Assembly: GCF_013285385.1 (NCBI RefSeq)
Contig: NZ_CP054212.1
Location: forward strand, 2,046,001-2,110,000
Source: Paramixta manurensis
GTDB lineage: Bacteria > Pseudomonadota > Gammaproteobacteria > Enterobacterales > Enterobacteriaceae
Direction: 5' to 3'
DNA length: 64,000 nucleotides
Part shown: positions 53,335 to 62,366 of the stretch, piece after piece
Layout of the letters: the number at the start of each line of letters is the position of its first letter
How positions within the stretch are numbered: the first letter of the stretch is position 1
Notes under the pieces: model-generated
Seen by the model: the letters and a program-made list of their open reading frames with translations, nothing else
The model's database searches: none
What the model was told of the DNA's origin: nothing
Position numbers and translations under genes: made by a program

Positions 53335-53922
53335 TTAGCCTGCTTTAAATGCGTGCAGCCGGTTCATTGCCTTGAGACGATCCTCTTTTAACCACAGCTC
53401 GGTACAACGCGCGGCTTCATCAATCGCCTCTTCAATCAGCGTCTGCTCGGCGGCTTGCGGCTTGCCCAGCACAAAGCCAACCACCTTATTGCGATCGCCA
53501 GGATGACCGATACCAATCCGCAAGCGGTGGAAGTTGAGGTTGTTACCCAGCTTGCTAATAATGTCCTTTAAACCGTTGTGACCGCCGTGGCCGCCACTTT
53601 GCTTAAATTTTGCGACGCCAGGCGGCAGATCCAACTCATCATGCGCCACTAAAATTTCTTCCGGGGCAATGCGATAAAAGGTCGCCATCGCCGCAACCGC
53701 TTTTCCACTGAGGTTCATAAAGGTGGTAGGCACCAGCAGACGGACATCTTCGCCGCCGAGCGAAAGGCGCGCGGTGTAGCCAAAAAACTTGCTCTCTTCT
53801 TTTAATGACTGATTGTGGCGTTCAGCCAGCAAATCGACATACCAGGCACCTGCATTATGGCGCGTAGCGGCGTATTCGGCGCCGGGATTGGCAAGGCCAA
53901 CAATCAGTTTAATACTGCTCAC
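53335..53922 (-). CDS. pth: Peptidyl-tRNA hydrolase
   Basis: A 195-residue enzyme that frees tRNA from peptidyl-tRNA dropped by ribosomes. Seen: IKLIVGLANPGAEYAATRHNAG with the catalytic His, FMNLSGKAVAAMA with the substrate Asn, VAHDELDLPPGVAKFKQSGGHGGHNGL and RIGIGHPG. The open frame continues upstream to 54021, but GTG 53922 gives a start aligned with Pth; CAGGAA precedes it. Gene order pth-ychF matches E. coli. Confidence 0.96.
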   Translation of the reverse strand: MSSIKLIVGLANPGAEYAATRHNAGAWYVDLLAERHNQSLKEESKFFGYTARLSLGGEDVRLLVPTTFMNLSGKAVAAMATFYRIAPEEILVAHDELDLPPGVAKFKQSGGHGGHNGLKDIISKLGNNLNFHRLRIGIGHPGDRNKVVGFVLGKPQAAEQTLIEEAIDEAARCTELWLKEDRLKAMNRLHAFKAG

Positions 53923-54082
53923 GGTAATCAGTTCCTGAACATGCGCAAAGAGCGATAGTTTACCGGGCCAAACCGGAGAATACAAAAAGGAACCAATGGG
54001 ATTGGTTTCGGAAAGAAACAATACAGTTTCTATAAATAATCAGCCGGTTATACGTAAAGTTTTGTCAAAAATAACCAGATTG

Positions 54083-54098
54083 TGTGATCTAACACGCA
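54083..54098 (+). promoter_or_regulatory. Possible CRP site upstream of ychH
   Basis: TGTGATCTAACACGCA has one perfect half (TGTGA) and a poor second half, about 80 bases before ychH. ychH in E. coli is known to be under CRP control, which is why it is listed. Sequence match alone is weak. Confidence 0.3.
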
Positions 54099-54176
54099 TC
54101 GTAATATTCAGCGATCTCCTAAACTTATTAGCACTTAGCAATACGTGCTGTGATTTGTAGCGAATGGAGGTGGTGC

Positions 54177-54467
54177 ATGAAACGTAAAAGCGCGACATTA
54201 GCAGGTAACTTCCTGATGGGACTAGGGTTGTTCACCATGATTGTGGGCGTGGGATATTCGGTCCTGAATCAGTTACCGCAACTCAACTTGCCGCAATATA
54301 TGACGCATGGTGCGATTTTTAGCATCTTTATTGGCGCATTATTGTGGTTAACCGGCGCCAGAATTAGCGGGCGCGAAAAAGTAGCCGATCGTTATTATTG
54401 GTTGCGTCACTGCGGCGATAAACGCTGCCGTCGCCAGTCGGAGTCGCAGCGCCACCATCACGGCTAA
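54177..54467 (+). CDS. ychH: YchH, stress-induced inner-membrane protein
   Basis: A 96-residue protein with two hydrophobic helices (GNFLMGLGLFTMIVGVGYSVL and GAIFSIFIGALLWLTGARISG) and a basic, His- and Arg-rich end (DKRCRRQSESQRHHHG). It matches YchH of E. coli in length, topology and position, divergent from pth. GGAGG lies before ATG 54177; a GTG-type extension to 54150 is not needed. The E. coli gene is induced by stress such as cadmium or peroxide; the molecular role is unknown. Confidence 0.88.
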   Translation: MKRKSATLAGNFLMGLGLFTMIVGVGYSVLNQLPQLNLPQYMTHGAIFSIFIGALLWLTGARISGREKVADRYYWLRHCGDKRCRRQSESQRHHHG

Positions 54468-54487
54468 TAATATCCCGGTGGATCGCT

Positions 54488-55663
54488 TCAGGTCTGCCGG
54501 GGATACCACTCCATCGTATCGGCGGGCTCGTCGGAAAAAAACGCCTCAACCCGATTTCGCCCTCTGGCTTTAGCGCGATACAAGGCTTCATCTGCTGCCA
54601 CCATTAGGTTGGCGAACTGCGGTTTTCGCCGGGCGGTTGCAATGCCAATGCTGACCGAATAGTTGACGTTATTTGGCGCTGAACGTTGCACCGCCAGCCG
54701 GATACGCTCACTCAGGGCATAAGTATTTGGTGCTGAGCTAATCAATATTGCGGCGAACTCTTCACCGCCCAGGCGAGAAAAATACGCATCCGCTGGCAAC
54801 GCCGCCATGGTTACCTGACAAAAATCAATCAAGACCCTGTCGCCTTGCACATGCCCGTAGCGATCGTTAATGCTTTTAAAGTGATCGAGATCGAACAAAA
54901 TCACGCTAAGCGGCGCGTTGTGTTGTAGACAGCGCGCTTCAAGTTTCTCTGCACGAATGAATAAAGCGCGTCGGTTCCACACGCCGGTGAGGGGATCGAG
55001 TAGCGAGGCTTGCTTGTACTTTATTTGCGTGCGCTCATTCACCATCGCCATAATGGTAAACGTCAGGCCGATAACAAATAAAATCGACTCCATAATCACA
55101 TACACGGAAAAGGTCGAACCGCCAATGGCGCCGCGTAGCGGGCTGACGGAGCCTTGATCGAGAAAGATCCGCAACACATGAAAGCACAGATGGATCCACA
55201 ACAATAAACGAGCCGGCCAGAAGGTAATGCGTAAGGCGCTACGCGAACGGGAAAGGGATTGGATCAGAGCGGCAATATAGATAATGCACAGCAGGCAACT
55301 GACAATAATGCGTTTCGGTAGGGAATAGTAGAAAGCAGGGAACAGGCACAACAGCGCCCATAACAGCGCGCCGCCCAGCCAACTGTAACCGCAAGGTTGC
55401 CCGGCAAATACGCGAAAAGCATTGAGTAACATGCCGTAACCAAGCAACAGCATGATATTACCCAGCCCAACCGGTAAAAACTGTAGCCCGAGGGTACGCA
55501 AACTACTTAAGAACACCGCAATCAGTATCATGACAAGCGCTGCGGAGGTAAACCCCAGCACGCGATCGTACTGTGAACCGCTCCAGGCGAATAACATAAC
55601 GATGCTCAGGAAAGCCAGCACGGCGAGTTCGCAAATAAACAGGGTGTAGACGTCGAGAGACAT
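54488..55663 (-). CDS. Diguanylate cyclase with N-terminal membrane sensor domain
   Basis: A 391-residue protein. Residues about 5-215 hold six or seven hydrophobic helices (starting YTLFICELAVLAFLSIVMLF), a membrane sensor; the rest is a GGDEF domain: DPLTGVWNRRALFI, ILFDLDHFKSINDRYGH and the signature RLGGEEFAAI, then VSIGIA. GGEEF and the metal Asp are intact, so it can probably make cyclic di-GMP from GTP. The RxxD inhibitory site is absent. ATG 55663 has CGGAAAG in front; the frame extends upstream to 55702. Convergent with ychH, not part of the conserved block; the signal sensed is unknown. Confidence 0.88.
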   Translation of the reverse strand: MSLDVYTLFICELAVLAFLSIVMLFAWSGSQYDRVLGFTSAALVMILIAVFLSSLRTLGLQFLPVGLGNIMLLLGYGMLLNAFRVFAGQPCGYSWLGGALLWALLCLFPAFYYSLPKRIIVSCLLCIIYIAALIQSLSRSRSALRITFWPARLLLWIHLCFHVLRIFLDQGSVSPLRGAIGGSTFSVYVIMESILFVIGLTFTIMAMVNERTQIKYKQASLLDPLTGVWNRRALFIRAEKLEARCLQHNAPLSVILFDLDHFKSINDRYGHVQGDRVLIDFCQVTMAALPADAYFSRLGGEEFAAILISSAPNTYALSERIRLAVQRSAPNNVNYSVSIGIATARRKPQFANLMVAADEALYRAKARGRNRVEAFFSDEPADTMEWYPRQT

Positions 55664-55840
55664 GTCAGGCTTTCCGGAGTAACGATCGCAGCAAAATACC
55701 ACTTATGCCGCAAGGGCAAAAGCAAGGCGGTTGGTATTGCAGTAAAAAAGGCGATACGTCATCTCCTGGCTAAATTTCCAGGTAGATAATAGCGAGACGG
55801 AGCGCGATGGCGGGGGCTTTGTATGGGTGAGCGAACGGAA

Positions 55841-55871
55841 GTAAAAAGAAAAGCCGGATTTACCCGGCTTT
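55841..55871 (-). terminator. Rho-independent terminator of prs
   Basis: AAAGCCGG (55850-55857) pairs with CCGGCTTT (55864-55871), loop six bases; on the minus strand the stem continues as TCTTTTT. It lies 14 bases past the prs stop. Confidence 0.85.
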
Positions 55872-55884
55872 CCGTTAGTACCAA

Positions 55885-56832
55885 TTAATGCTCAAACATG
55901 GCGGAGATCGATTCTTCGTTGCTGATGCGACGAATCGCTTCGGCCAGCATGCCTGAAAGCGTTAAGGTGCGTACATTTGGCAGCGCTTTAATTTCATCCG
56001 ATAACGGAATGGTGTCGCAAACCACCACTTCATCAATCACCGAGTTACGCAGGTTTTCTACCGCATTACCGGAGAAAATCGGGTGGGTCGCATAGGCGAA
56101 GACGCGTTTTGCACCGCGTTCTTTCAACGCTTCTGCCGCTTTGCACAAGGTGCCGCCAGTATCGATCATATCGTCAACCAACACGCAGTCACGACCGGCA
56201 ACATCACCAATGATATGCATAACTTGTGAAACGTTAGCGCGTGGACGGCGTTTATCAATAATCGCCATATCGGTATCGTTTAACAGTTTTGCAATCGCGC
56301 GTGCGCGCACCACACCACCAATATCGGGTGAAACCACAATCGGATTTTCCAGGCCGATTTGCAGCATATCTTCCAGCAAAATAGGGCTGCCGAAGACGTT
56401 ATCTACCGGGACATCAAAGAAGCCCTGAATCTGTTCTGCGTGTAAGTCCACCGTCAAAACGCGATCAACGCCGACGCTGGAAAGAAAATCCGCCACAACT
56501 TTAGCGGTAATCGGCACACGAGCGGAACGGACACGCCGATCCTGGCGCGCATAGCCAAAGTAAGGAATAACAGCAGTAATACGACCAGCAGAAGCACGAC
56601 GCAGCGCGTCAACCATAACGACCAGCTCCATCAGGTTGTCATTAGTTGGGGCACAGGTGGACTGGATGATGAAAATATCACCACCGCGTACATTTTCGTT
56701 AATTTGTACGCTTACTTCACCATCGCTAAAGCGACCGACGGCAGCGTCGCCCAGGCTGGTGTAAAGGCGGTTGGCAATACGTTGTGCTAGTTCCGGCGTA
56801 GCGTTACCAGCAAAAAGCTTCATGTCAGGCAC
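55885..56832 (-). CDS. prs: Ribose-phosphate pyrophosphokinase
   Basis: A 315-residue enzyme, the same length as E. coli Prs. It makes PRPP from ribose 5-phosphate and ATP for purine, pyrimidine, histidine, tryptophan and NAD synthesis. Seen: MPDMKLFAGNATPELAQRIA, GRFSDGEVSVQINENVRG, QSTCAPTNDNLMEL, YFGYARQDRR (flexible ATP loop), DLHAEQIQGFFD and the PRPP motif DCVLVDDMIDTGGT. ispE lies upstream, lolB before it. Confidence 0.98.
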   Translation of the reverse strand: MPDMKLFAGNATPELAQRIANRLYTSLGDAAVGRFSDGEVSVQINENVRGGDIFIIQSTCAPTNDNLMELVVMVDALRRASAGRITAVIPYFGYARQDRRVRSARVPITAKVVADFLSSVGVDRVLTVDLHAEQIQGFFDVPVDNVFGSPILLEDMLQIGLENPIVVSPDIGGVVRARAIAKLLNDTDMAIIDKRRPRANVSQVMHIIGDVAGRDCVLVDDMIDTGGTLCKAAEALKERGAKRVFAYATHPIFSGNAVENLRNSVIDEVVVCDTIPLSDEIKALPNVRTLTLSGMLAEAIRRISNEESISAMFEH

Positions 56833-56874
56833 GAGAAGAACCTCAGGCTTTGCGTCCAGAGAATGAACAGGCTC

Positions 56875-56901
56875 ACAGCGGCGGCGGCACTTTGCCGCTG
56901 T
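56875..56901 (-). repeat. Hairpin in the prs leader
   Basis: ACAGCGGC (56875-56882) and GCCGCTGT (56894-56901) form an 8-base stem in the 139-base gap between ispE and prs. No T-run follows, so it is more likely a leader or attenuation-type structure than a terminator. Confidence 0.45.
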
Positions 56902-56971
56902 AACCGTTCATACGGGTATGTTGATGCATCACGTGCAGCGTCAGGAACAGGTGACACTGTCACGCTCACGC

Positions 56972-57829
56972 TTAATGCCCGGAAAGGGTACGATGCAACG
57001 GAGAGACATTAACGCCTCGCGCCACAAATCCACGCAACCATTTCGGGGCCAGCTCAAGCACCTGACGGGCTGCAGACTCGGTGTCGAATTCAGCAAACAC
57101 ACAAGCGCCAGTTCCTGTCAGGCGCGACGGCGCGTATTCTAGCAGCCAGGAAACAAGCTCATCAACCTCGCGAAAACGTTTTCTTACGACTGCTTCACAA
57201 TCATTGCTGAAAGGGGTGTTCAATAATAGCGCAATGCTGCGCTTTGGCGTATCGCGTTTTAGGTCAGGATGATTAAAAACTAACGGAGTAGGAACACTAA
57301 CGCCGGGGTGGGCCACCAGATACCATTTCTCCGCCGGTTCGACTGCCTGCAGTTGCTCGCCAACGCCTTCAGCAAACGCGGCATGGCCGGCGACAAAAAC
57401 CGGCACATCCGCGCCAAGACGCAGGCCAAACCGGGCCAATTCATCCAGAGTAAAACCGCTCTGCCACAGGTGGTTCAATGCGACCAGTACCGTCGCGGCA
57501 TTGGATGAGCCGCCGCCAAGGCCACCGCCCATCGGAAGACGTTTATCAATGCCAATCTCGGCGCCCGCCTCGGGGGAAAGGCTGCCGCGCGCCAGCGCCT
57601 GGGTTCTTAGCAGCCTGGCGGCGCGAATAATCAAATTCTCCTCATCCGCCACGCCCTCCACCGGCGCGAGCAAACGAATTTGCCCACTCTGGTTCGGCGT
57701 AATGGTTAGCGTATCGCCATAATCAAGGAACTGAAACAGCGTCTGCAACTGATGATAGCCGTCATCCCGACGGCCGGTGATGTAGAGAAAAAGATTCAGC
57801 TTTGCCGGCGAGGGCCAGGTGGTGATCAT
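56972..57829 (-). CDS. ispE: 4-diphosphocytidyl-2-C-methyl-D-erythritol kinase
   Basis: A 285-residue GHMP kinase of the non-mevalonate isoprenoid pathway. Seen: WPSPAKLNLFLYITGRRDDGYHQLQT with the conserved Lys, RLPMGGGLGGGSSNAATVLVAL, the ATP-binding glycine loop, LGADVPVFVAGHAAFAEG and LTGTGACVFAEF. ATG 57829 overlaps the lolB stop by four bases. Gene order lolB-ispE-prs is as in other Enterobacterales. Confidence 0.97.
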   Translation of the reverse strand: MITTWPSPAKLNLFLYITGRRDDGYHQLQTLFQFLDYGDTLTITPNQSGQIRLLAPVEGVADEENLIIRAARLLRTQALARGSLSPEAGAEIGIDKRLPMGGGLGGGSSNAATVLVALNHLWQSGFTLDELARFGLRLGADVPVFVAGHAAFAEGVGEQLQAVEPAEKWYLVAHPGVSVPTPLVFNHPDLKRDTPKRSIALLLNTPFSNDCEAVVRKRFREVDELVSWLLEYAPSRLTGTGACVFAEFDTESAARQVLELAPKWLRGFVARGVNVSPLHRTLSGH

Positions 57830-58449
57830 TGCAGGGTCCAGCTATCCATACGCAGTTTGATGCGCTGATCGCCTTCGCGCAGCTCCAGATTGCTCGGCAA
57901 GTCTGGCGTGACTTTATTATCGTAACCCTGATAGGTCACTGCCCAGGTTTGGCCGTTACGTTGGTAGTTTAACGATTGCAGACGATATACGTTATCCAAC
58001 TGGAAGTCGCTTGCATCGCCCGGTAGGCCGAGGATCCACTGACGTAAACTGTTAAGTGGAATATCCATACCGGTCAACTGCGAAATCATTTTTTCCGCAT
58101 CGTTGCTGACATAGCGATGGCCTTTGCTATCGACCAGTTGCACCACGGAGCCCTGTGCATCCAACTGGAGTTCGGTGCTGCCTAACGGGTTAGTTAGCAA
58201 CAGGCGATAACGGTCTGGCGCGCTTTGTTGCCAGTTAAAGCGGGCATAGACTTTTTGTTTATCAGAAATATAAGCAAAAGAACCCCGCGTTTGGTAATGG
58301 GTGACTTTTTGCACCGCCTGTTGATGTTGTTGCCATTGAGGGGAGTCAGGGCTTTGACCAGGCGCATGGGGTTTATTAATGGTACAAGCGGCCAGCAGCA
58401 GGCTGGCGAGGGGGAGAAGCTGCAGTAAGCGGCGTTTCTGCGAATACAT
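57826..58449 (-). CDS. lolB: LolB, outer-membrane lipoprotein receptor
   Basis: A 207-residue lipoprotein. Signal peptide with lipobox LLLAAC (Cys22). The mature part begins TINKPHAPGQSPDSP and has the LolB barrel blocks HQQAVQKVTHYQTRGSFAYIS, ARFNWQQSAPDRYRLLLTNPLGSTEL, and VTYQGYD. LolB receives lipoproteins from LolA and places them in the outer membrane. Coupled to ispE; divergent from hemA. Confidence 0.95.
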   Translation of the reverse strand: MYSQKRRLLQLLPLASLLLAACTINKPHAPGQSPDSPQWQQHQQAVQKVTHYQTRGSFAYISDKQKVYARFNWQQSAPDRYRLLLTNPLGSTELQLDAQGSVVQLVDSKGHRYVSNDAEKMISQLTGMDIPLNSLRQWILGLPGDASDFQLDNVYRLQSLNYQRNGQTWAVTYQGYDNKVTPDLPSNLELREGDQRIKLRMDSWTLQ

Positions 58450-58530
58450 AAGGTGGTCATCTCCTCAGACACGTTTTTAATTCGTAACCGCTAACGCTAA
58501 CCATCCGCGTTTAAGCCGTCAATGCTCAAA

Positions 58531-58560
58531 TTGCCTTAATTTCGCTTAATCGGCTATATC
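58531..58560 (+). promoter_or_regulatory. Possible promoter for hemA-prfA
   Basis: TTGCCT (58531-58536), 18 bases, TATATC (58555-58560), in the 214-base gap between lolB and hemA. A fair sigma-70 match by eye, about 105 bases before hemA. Other positions are possible. Confidence 0.35.
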
Positions 58561-58663
58561 TTATTACAGTCATAGGCTTTGTATGGCTTTTCTTGATCCC
58601 GCGCATCTTGTAGAATGCGCGTCATAAACCCTGGCAACATTGGGATAACTCGCCTGGATCACC

Positions 58664-59920
58664 ATGACGCTGCTGGCTCTCGGAATTAACCACAAAACGG
58701 CCCCCATCGCGCTACGCGAAAGGGTTACCTTCTCACCAGATACGCTACAACAGGCGCTGAACAGCCTGCTGGCGCAACCGCTGGTGCAGGGAGGCGTGGT
58801 GTTGTCGACCTGTAATCGCACTGAGCTCTATTTGAGTGTTGAGCAGCAGGAGAACTTGCAAGAGCAACTGGTCCGCTGGCTGTGTGATTATCATCACCTA
58901 AGTGCTGATGAAGTGCGCAAGAGCCTGTATTGGCATCACGATAATGAAGCCGTTAGTCATTTGATGCGTGTCGCAAGCGGTTTGGATTCATTGGTGCTCG
59001 GCGAGCCGCAAATTCTCGGGCAGGTAAAAAAAGCGTTTGCAGATTCGCAACGCGGTCATTCGCTCTCCAGCGAACTGGAGCGCATGTTCCAGAAAACATT
59101 CTCAGTGGCAAAACGGGTACGGACGGAGACCGATATTGGCGCCAGCGCGGTTTCGGTCGCGTTTGCCGCCTGTACATTAGCGCGTCAGATATTTGAATCG
59201 CTGGCCACGGTCAACGTTTTATTGGTCGGTGCCGGTGAAACCATCGAGCTGGTCGCGCGCCATCTGCGCGAACATAACGTGAAGAAATTACTGATTGCTA
59301 ACCGTACCCGCGAACGCGCACAGGCGCTAGCGAGCGAGGTTGGCGCTGAAGTCATTGGCTTGGGCGATATTGATGCGCGTCTGGCCGAGGCGGATATTAT
59401 TATTAGTTCAACCGCCAGCCCGCTGCCGATTATTGGCAAAGGGATGGTGGAGCGTGCGCTGAAAGCGCGCCGTAATCAGCCCATGTTGTTGGTGGATATT
59501 GCGGTTCCGCGCGATGTGGAGCCTGAAGTGGGTAAGTTGCCTAACGCCTATCTGTATAGCGTGGATGATTTGCAAACGATTATCGAAAACAACATGGCGC
59601 AGCGTAAAGCGGCGGCGGTGCAGGCGGAAACCATTGTGGCGCAGGAGAGCGGTGAGTTCATGGCCTGGCTGCGTGCGCAAAGCGCCGTTGAAACCATTCG
59701 TGATTACCGTTCTCAGGCAGAGTTAGTGCGCGCAGAGCTTGAGTCGCGGGCATTAACCGCCTTACAGCAGGGCGCCGATGCGCAAGATGTCTTGCGTGAT
59801 TTGGCGCGGAAGCTGACCAATCGTTTGATCCATACTCCTACCAAATCTCTCCAGCAGGCCGCTCGCGATGGCGACGAAGAACGTCTGCAAATTCTGCGTG
59901 ACAGCCTCGGGCTGGAATAG
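58664..59920 (+). CDS. hemA: Glutamyl-tRNA reductase
   Basis: A 418-residue enzyme, same length as E. coli HemA. It reduces glutamyl-tRNA to glutamate-1-semialdehyde, the first committed step of heme synthesis. Seen: LLALGINHKTAPIALRERVTF, GGVVLSTCNRTELYL with the catalytic Cys, SGLDSLVLGEPQILGQVKKAF, VLLVGAGETIELVARHLREH (NADPH), IISSTASPLPIIG and the C-terminal dimerisation helices. The N-terminus has no KKG-type degron insertion of note. prfA follows after 36 bases, as in E. coli. Confidence 0.98.
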   Translation: MTLLALGINHKTAPIALRERVTFSPDTLQQALNSLLAQPLVQGGVVLSTCNRTELYLSVEQQENLQEQLVRWLCDYHHLSADEVRKSLYWHHDNEAVSHLMRVASGLDSLVLGEPQILGQVKKAFADSQRGHSLSSELERMFQKTFSVAKRVRTETDIGASAVSVAFAACTLARQIFESLATVNVLLVGAGETIELVARHLREHNVKKLLIANRTRERAQALASEVGAEVIGLGDIDARLAEADIIISSTASPLPIIGKGMVERALKARRNQPMLLVDIAVPRDVEPEVGKLPNAYLYSVDDLQTIIENNMAQRKAAAVQAETIVAQESGEFMAWLRAQSAVETIRDYRSQAELVRAELESRALTALQQGADAQDVLRDLARKLTNRLIHTPTKSLQQAARDGDEERLQILRDSLGLE

Positions 59921-59956
59921 CGAACAAAATAAAATTTACAAGGTAAACCATACCAA

Positions 59957-61039
59957 ATGAAGACTTCTATTGTTGCCAAACTGGAAGCCTTGCAGGAACG
60001 CCACGAGGAAGTGGAAGCCATGCTGGGTGACGCGGGCGTGATTGCCGATCAAGAGCGTTTTCGCGCTTTATCGCGTGAATATGCGCAGTTGACCGATGTC
60101 AGTCAATGCTTCCGTCAGTGGCAGCAGGTGCAGGACGATATTGAAACCGCGGAATCGCTGCTTAGCGATGTTGAGATGCGTGATATGGCGCAGGAAGAGC
60201 TGAAAGAGGCCCGTGCGCGTAGTGAACAACTGGAGCAGCAGTTGCAGGTGTTGCTGTTGCCGAAAGATCCCGATGATGAACGGAACTGCTTTATTGAAGT
60301 TCGTGCCGGCACTGGCGGCGATGAAGCGGCAATTTTTGCCGGCGATCTGTTCCGTATGTATAGCCGTTATGCCGAGAGCCGCCGTTGGCGGATTGAAATG
60401 GTGAGCGCCAGTGATGGCGAGCACGGCGGCTACAAAGAAGTGATTGCCAAAGTGATTGGTGAGGGCGCCTATGGGCGTCTGAAGTTTGAGTCTGGCGGTC
60501 ACCGCGTACAACGCGTACCGGAAACCGAATCGCAAGGTCGTATTCATACTTCTGCTTGTACTGTGGCGATTATGCCGGAAGTCCCGGAAGCCGAGCTGCC
60601 GGAAATTAACCCGTCTGATTTAAAAATCGATACCTTCCGCTCTTCGGGCGCGGGCGGTCAACATGTTAACACCACCGATTCGGCGATTCGTATTACTCAC
60701 TTACCGACCGGTATTGTAGTCGAGTGTCAGGACGAACGTTCACAGCATAAAAACAAGGCTAAGGCCTTGTCGGTGTTGGGCGCGCGTATCCATGCGGCAG
60801 AAATGGCAAAGCGCCATGCCGAAGTGGCCTCAACCCGTCGTAACCTGTTAGGCAGCGGCGATCGTTCCGATCGTAACCGTACCTATAATTTCCCGCAGGG
60901 ACGGGTGACCGATCACCGCATTAATCTGACTTTATACCGCCTGGATGAGGTAATGGAAGGCAAGCTGGATGCGTTGATTGAACCGATTGTTCAGGAATAC
61001 CAGGCCGACCAGTTGGCCGCGTTGTCAGAGCAAGATTAA
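59957..61039 (+). CDS. prfA: Peptide chain release factor 1
   Basis: A 360-residue RF1 that reads UAA and UAG stops. Seen: helical N-terminal domain, EVRAGTGGDEAAIFAGDLFRMY, the hydrolysis motif GAGGQHVNTTDS (GGQ near residue 235) and the codon-reading segment ending in VPETESQGRIHTS. Its stop is 5 bases before prmC, whose product methylates this GGQ glutamine. Confidence 0.98.
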   Translation: MKTSIVAKLEALQERHEEVEAMLGDAGVIADQERFRALSREYAQLTDVSQCFRQWQQVQDDIETAESLLSDVEMRDMAQEELKEARARSEQLEQQLQVLLLPKDPDDERNCFIEVRAGTGGDEAAIFAGDLFRMYSRYAESRRWRIEMVSASDGEHGGYKEVIAKVIGEGAYGRLKFESGGHRVQRVPETESQGRIHTSACTVAIMPEVPEAELPEINPSDLKIDTFRSSGAGGQHVNTTDSAIRITHLPTGIVVECQDERSQHKNKAKALSVLGARIHAAEMAKRHAEVASTRRNLLGSGDRSDRNRTYNFPQGRVTDHRINLTLYRLDEVMEGKLDALIEPIVQEYQADQLAALSEQD

Positions 61040-61044
61040 GCATC

Positions 61045-61875
61045 ATGGATATTCGATGTTGGCTAAAAGCGGCCGTTGCGACCTTGCACGGCGGCGACAG
61101 CCCGAAGCGCGACGCGGAGGTGTTACTGGGGTTTGTGTTGGGCAAATCCCGCAGTTGGTTGATTGCGTTTGATGAAACGCCGCTTACTGCGCAGCAGCAG
61201 CAACAACTGGATGCGTTACTTGCCCGGCGCGTCAGCGGCGAACCGGTGGCGCATTTAGTCGGGGAGCGCGAGTTCTGGTCGCTGCCGCTCACGGTTTCTC
61301 CCGTTACGCTGATCCCACGTCCGGATAGCGAAATTCTGGTTGAACAGGCGCTAGCACGCCTGCCCGCCACACCGGCCTCGATTCTCGATCTCGGCACCGG
61401 CACCGGCGCAATTGCGCTGGCGCTGGCGAGTGAGCGTCCTGATTGCCAGGTACTCGGCGTTGATCGGATTGATGAGGCGGTAGCCCTGGCGCAACATAAC
61501 GCCGCGAAGTTGCAGATCGCCAACGCGACATTTATGCGTAGCGACTGGTTTAGCGCAATTCCTCCCCAACATTTTGATGTCATCGTGAGTAATCCGCCTT
61601 ATATTGATGCAGACGATCGGCACCTGTTAGAAGGGGATGTCCGCTTCGAGCCGCGTAGCGCATTGGTGGCTGGCGAGCAGGGGTTGGCGGATATTCGTCT
61701 TATTGCGCATGGCGCACGCGAAGCGCTGTCCATCGGCGGTTGGCTGTTGTTGGAGCACGGTTGGCGGCAGGCGCAGGCGGTGCAGGCCATTTTGCGCGAA
61801 AATCAGTTTACTGCGATTGAAACCTGTCGGGATTACGCGGGCAATGAACGTGTTACCGTCGGGAGAAAACCATGA
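61045..61875 (+). CDS. prmC: PrmC, release-factor glutamine N5-methyltransferase
   Basis: A 276-residue SAM-dependent enzyme that methylates the GGQ glutamine of release factors. Seen: N-terminal helical domain, SILDLGTGTGAIALALA (SAM loop), and DVIVSNPPYIDADDRHL with the NPPY motif that holds the target amide. Lies between prfA and sirB2, as expected. A 22-codon frame overlaps its stop (61872-61940), probably chance. Confidence 0.97.
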   Translation: MDIRCWLKAAVATLHGGDSPKRDAEVLLGFVLGKSRSWLIAFDETPLTAQQQQQLDALLARRVSGEPVAHLVGEREFWSLPLTVSPVTLIPRPDSEILVEQALARLPATPASILDLGTGTGAIALALASERPDCQVLGVDRIDEAVALAQHNAAKLQIANATFMRSDWFSAIPPQHFDVIVSNPPYIDADDRHLLEGDVRFEPRSALVAGEQGLADIRLIAHGAREALSIGGWLLLEHGWRQAQAVQAILRENQFTAIETCRDYAGNERVTVGRKP

Positions 61876-61967
61876 AATCCACGTGGAATAATAGCACTGG
61901 CAGAATGATGGCAAGCGTGACTCACGCCGATATTGCCTAATGTGACCAGTATAATAAGGAAAGCTCA

Positions 61968-62366
61968 GTGATCGCTTATTACGCAGCCATAAAATACCTT
62001 CATATCTTTACCGTCATCGTGACAATTAGTTTATTTGTCCTGCGTTTCTACTGGTTACGTACCGGCTCCGCAATGCTGTCGCGCCGCTGGGTGCGCATTG
62101 TGCCGCACCTTAACGATACGCTGCTGTTTATTTCCGGTATCTGTTTGGTACTGATCACGCATTTTTGGCCCTTTTCACCGCAGGGCGCATGGCTGACTGA
62201 AAAGCTGTTTGGCGTTATCATCTATATCGCGCTTGGTGGTATTGTGTTGGGCAAACGGCCTCGTGCGGGTAAAACGCGCTGGCTGGCCTTTATTATTGCC
62301 CTGGCGCTATTGTACGTAATCATTAAACTGGCTCTCACCAAAATACCACTATTGGGAATTGTATGA
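61968..62366 (+). CDS. sirB2: SirB2 family (YchQ) inner-membrane protein
   Basis: A 132-residue protein with four hydrophobic segments (YLHIFTVIVTISLFVLRFYWL, NDTLLFISGICLVLI, KLFGVIIYIALGGIVL, WLAFIIALALLYVIIK). Starts at GTG 61968 with AAGGAAAG in front. Position between prmC and sirB1 and family sequence identify it. Its role is unclear; in Salmonella sirB was noted as a locus affecting invasion-gene expression. Stop overlaps sirB1 start by four bases. Confidence 0.92.
   Translation: MIAYYAAIKYLHIFTVIVTISLFVLRFYWLRTGSAMLSRRWVRIVPHLNDTLLFISGICLVLITHFWPFSPQGAWLTEKLFGVIIYIALGGIVLGKRPRAGKTRWLAFIIALALLYVIIKLALTKIPLLGIV

Noticed and set aside
60921..61583. Minus-strand frame of 220 codons over prfA/prmC
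   Set aside because: Antisense to two conserved genes; no recognisable domain.
61872..61940. 22-codon frame overlapping the prmC stop
   Set aside because: Short, no ribosome binding site beyond coding sequence, no recognisable features; likely chance.
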